A DNA stretch of 31,798 nt from positions 1 to 31,798 of the forward strand of contig CAZTAJ010000044.1 of the NCBI GenBank assembly GCA_964611575.1. Direction: 5' to 3'. The notes under the pieces were generated by a model that saw only the letters and a program-made list of their open reading frames with translations, was not told the DNA's origin and did no database searches. Below, piece after piece: positions 30,684 through 31,798 of this stretch (the stretch's first letter is position 1; the number at the start of each line of letters is the position of its first letter). This DNA is from CAITUY01 sp964611575 (GTDB taxonomy: Bacteria > Verrucomicrobiota > Kiritimatiellia > CAIKKV01 > CAITUY01). Both the position numbers and the translations under genes were made by a program.

Positions 30684-31790
30684 TTACGCATCGAGCGGGC
30701 TCCTGACCGATGAAGCGCGGGAAGTCATAACGTGAGTGTAAATCTGGGTGGTCTCCAAGCTGTTGTGGCCGAGCAAATCCTGCACCGACCGGATGTCCAC
30801 CCCCTTCTCCAGCAAGTGCGTGGCAAAGGAATGCCGCAGCGTATGGCAGGTCACCGGCTTGACGATACCGGCCGCGCGGGCTGCCTCCCGAATGGCGTGG
30901 TGCAGGGCATTATCGTGCAAGTGATGCCGTCGCTCCAACCCCGAACGCGGGTCCATGCTGAGATGGCTCGACGGAAAGAACCATTGCCACCCCAACGCCA
31001 CCCCGGCCTTGGGGTACTTCACGGACAACGCGTCCGGCAGCCAAACCCCCGTCCGGTTCTCCCGCCGGTCCTCTTCCCACAAGGCGCTCACATGGCCCAC
31101 TTGGTCCTGGAGCGCCGGCCTCAACACGTCCGGCAGCATGACGGTTCGATCTTTGCCCCCTTTACCTTCGCGCAGGATGATCTGCCGTCGGTCGAAGTCG
31201 ATATCCTTGAGCCGCAGCCTCAAGCATTCCATCAGTCGCAAACCGGTCCCGTACATCAGGCGCAACATCAGGCCCGTCGTGCCGCTCGTCGCCGCGAGCA
31301 GGCGTGTGACTTCTTCCTGGCTCAGCACGGTGGGCAGACGGCGGCCGCGGCGGGCACGGATGACATCCTCGAAGCGGCCGGGATCGTGGCCCAGCACCAT
31401 TTGGTACAGGAAGAGCACAGCCGCGAGCGCCTGGTTCTGGGTGGCGGCACCCACATTGCGCTCGACGGCCAGGTGTTCGAGATAACTTTTGAGATGCCCC
31501 GTGGCCAGATCGGCGGGCGCAACCGACGGGTGGAAGGCCAGGAAACGTCGTGTCCAGTCCAGGTAAGTCTGCTCGGTTCGGTAGGCATAGTGACGCGCCC
31601 GCAGCGCCGTCGTGGTACGGACAATGAGGTCGGCGGCCGAAGCCGCGGGCGGGGCCTGCGGCGCGACCGGAACAGGCGACGGGTCACGGGGCGGCGCAGC
31701 ACCAGTCTCGATGCCGGACTTGACGCGAAAGCGCGGCGCCACAGCCCCGGTCTGGTCCGTTTCCCAATGCCAGTTCTCAATACCTCGCAC
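30684..31790 (-). CDS. intI: Integron-type integrase (IntI family), 5' end at window edge
   Basis: This is a tyrosine recombinase of at least 368 residues. The N-terminal SAM-like domain has HYAYRTEQTYLDWTRRFLAF (67-86). The catalytic residues are R185 in YGTGLRLMECL, H316 and R319 in CHTLRH, H342 in LLGHNS and Y351 in QIYTHV. The integron-specific insertion between patch regions is clear at about 250-292 (KYPKAGVALGWQWFFPSSHL, SMDPRSG, RRHHL), which separates IntI from XerC/D. In integrons the enzyme captures gene cassettes at attI by attC x attI recombination. IntI1 has 337 residues. This copy has an extra Pro/Ala-rich N-terminus, and the frame is open to the window end beyond the GTG at 31790, so the true start is uncertain. 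The usual attI and cassettes would lie to the right, outside the window. Confidence 0.92.
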   Translation of the reverse strand: MRGIENWHWETDQTGAVAPRFRVKSGIETGAAPPRDPSPVPVAPQAPPAASAADLIVRTTTALRARHYAYRTEQTYLDWTRRFLAFHPSVAPADLATGHLKSYLEHLAVERNVGAATQNQALAAVLFLYQMVLGHDPGRFEDVIRARRGRRLPTVLSQEEVTRLLAATSGTTGLMLRLMYGTGLRLMECLRLRLKDIDFDRRQIILREGKGGKDRTVMLPDVLRPALQDQVGHVSALWEEDRRENRTGVWLPDALSVKYPKAGVALGWQWFFPSSHLSMDPRSGLERRHHLHDNALHHAIREAARAAGIVKPVTCHTLRHSFATHLLEKGVDIRSVQDLLGHNSLETTQIYTHVMTSRASSVRSPLDA

Positions 31791-31798
31791 AAAGACCG

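Overview
The window is a high-GC bacterial segment with dense coding. The set of families (a MoxR/DUF58/BatA-type operon with DUF4159, DUF4175-like and VWA/amidotransferase-like proteins, many exported proteins of unknown function, an LplT-like transporter beside an acyltransferase/acyl-ACP ligase, and an integron-type integrase) fits the Planctomycetes-Verrucomicrobia-Lentisphaerae/Kiritimatiellota area. This placement is an inference from gene content. No rRNA or other taxonomic marker is present.

Left part (1-6.7 kb). A TatD-family hydrolase (minus) diverges from an LplT-like MFS permease that overlaps, by ATGA, an 878-residue protein joining PlsC acyltransferase, acyl carrier and AMP-ligase domains. 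The pair looks like a lysophospholipid uptake and re-acylation module. A spacer with a 29-bp perfect inverted repeat and a good sigma70-like promoter precedes a membrane zinc metallopeptidase. A double-hairpin palindrome then separates it from a DJ-1/PfpI protein.

Centre (6.7-29.0 kb). Fifteen genes run on the minus strand, most with gaps under 50 bases or with overlaps, consistent with a very long operon of about 22 kb transcribed from 29032 towards 6718. Its upstream part is an exported pseudopilin-like protein, a duplicated DUF4159 protein, an exported protein, DUF58, a BatA-like VWA protein, a second VWA/amidotransferase-like protein, an exported CBM-like protein, a 1196-residue membrane/coiled-coil protein, a PA14/TPR-like exported protein, another exported protein, and an FHA-MoxR ATPase fusion. 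This resembles the MoxR-VWA chaperone-like systems, greatly expanded towards the cell envelope. Directly downstream and in the same direction come an exported SagB/ThcOx-type nitroreductase, an Old Yellow Enzyme/Fe-S/GltD-like fusion flavoprotein, a YcaO protein with its ATP-binding residues intact, and a 91-residue exported Pro-rich peptide carrying a CCCC motif. That four-gene tail is the most interesting part of the window. It has the ingredients of a peptide-modification pathway (YcaO, dehydrogenase, small Cys-rich candidate substrate) but an unusual architecture.

Right part (29.0-31.8 kb). This is a repeat-rich, low-coding region with two long imperfect palindromes, three kinds of heptanucleotide tandem repeat, a 5'-truncated phage/transposon-type gene bounded by heptamer tracts, and a 64-residue small gene. 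It ends with an integron-type tyrosine recombinase (IntI family, minus strand) whose 5' end lies at the window edge. If the layout is standard, its cassette array would lie outside the window to the right.
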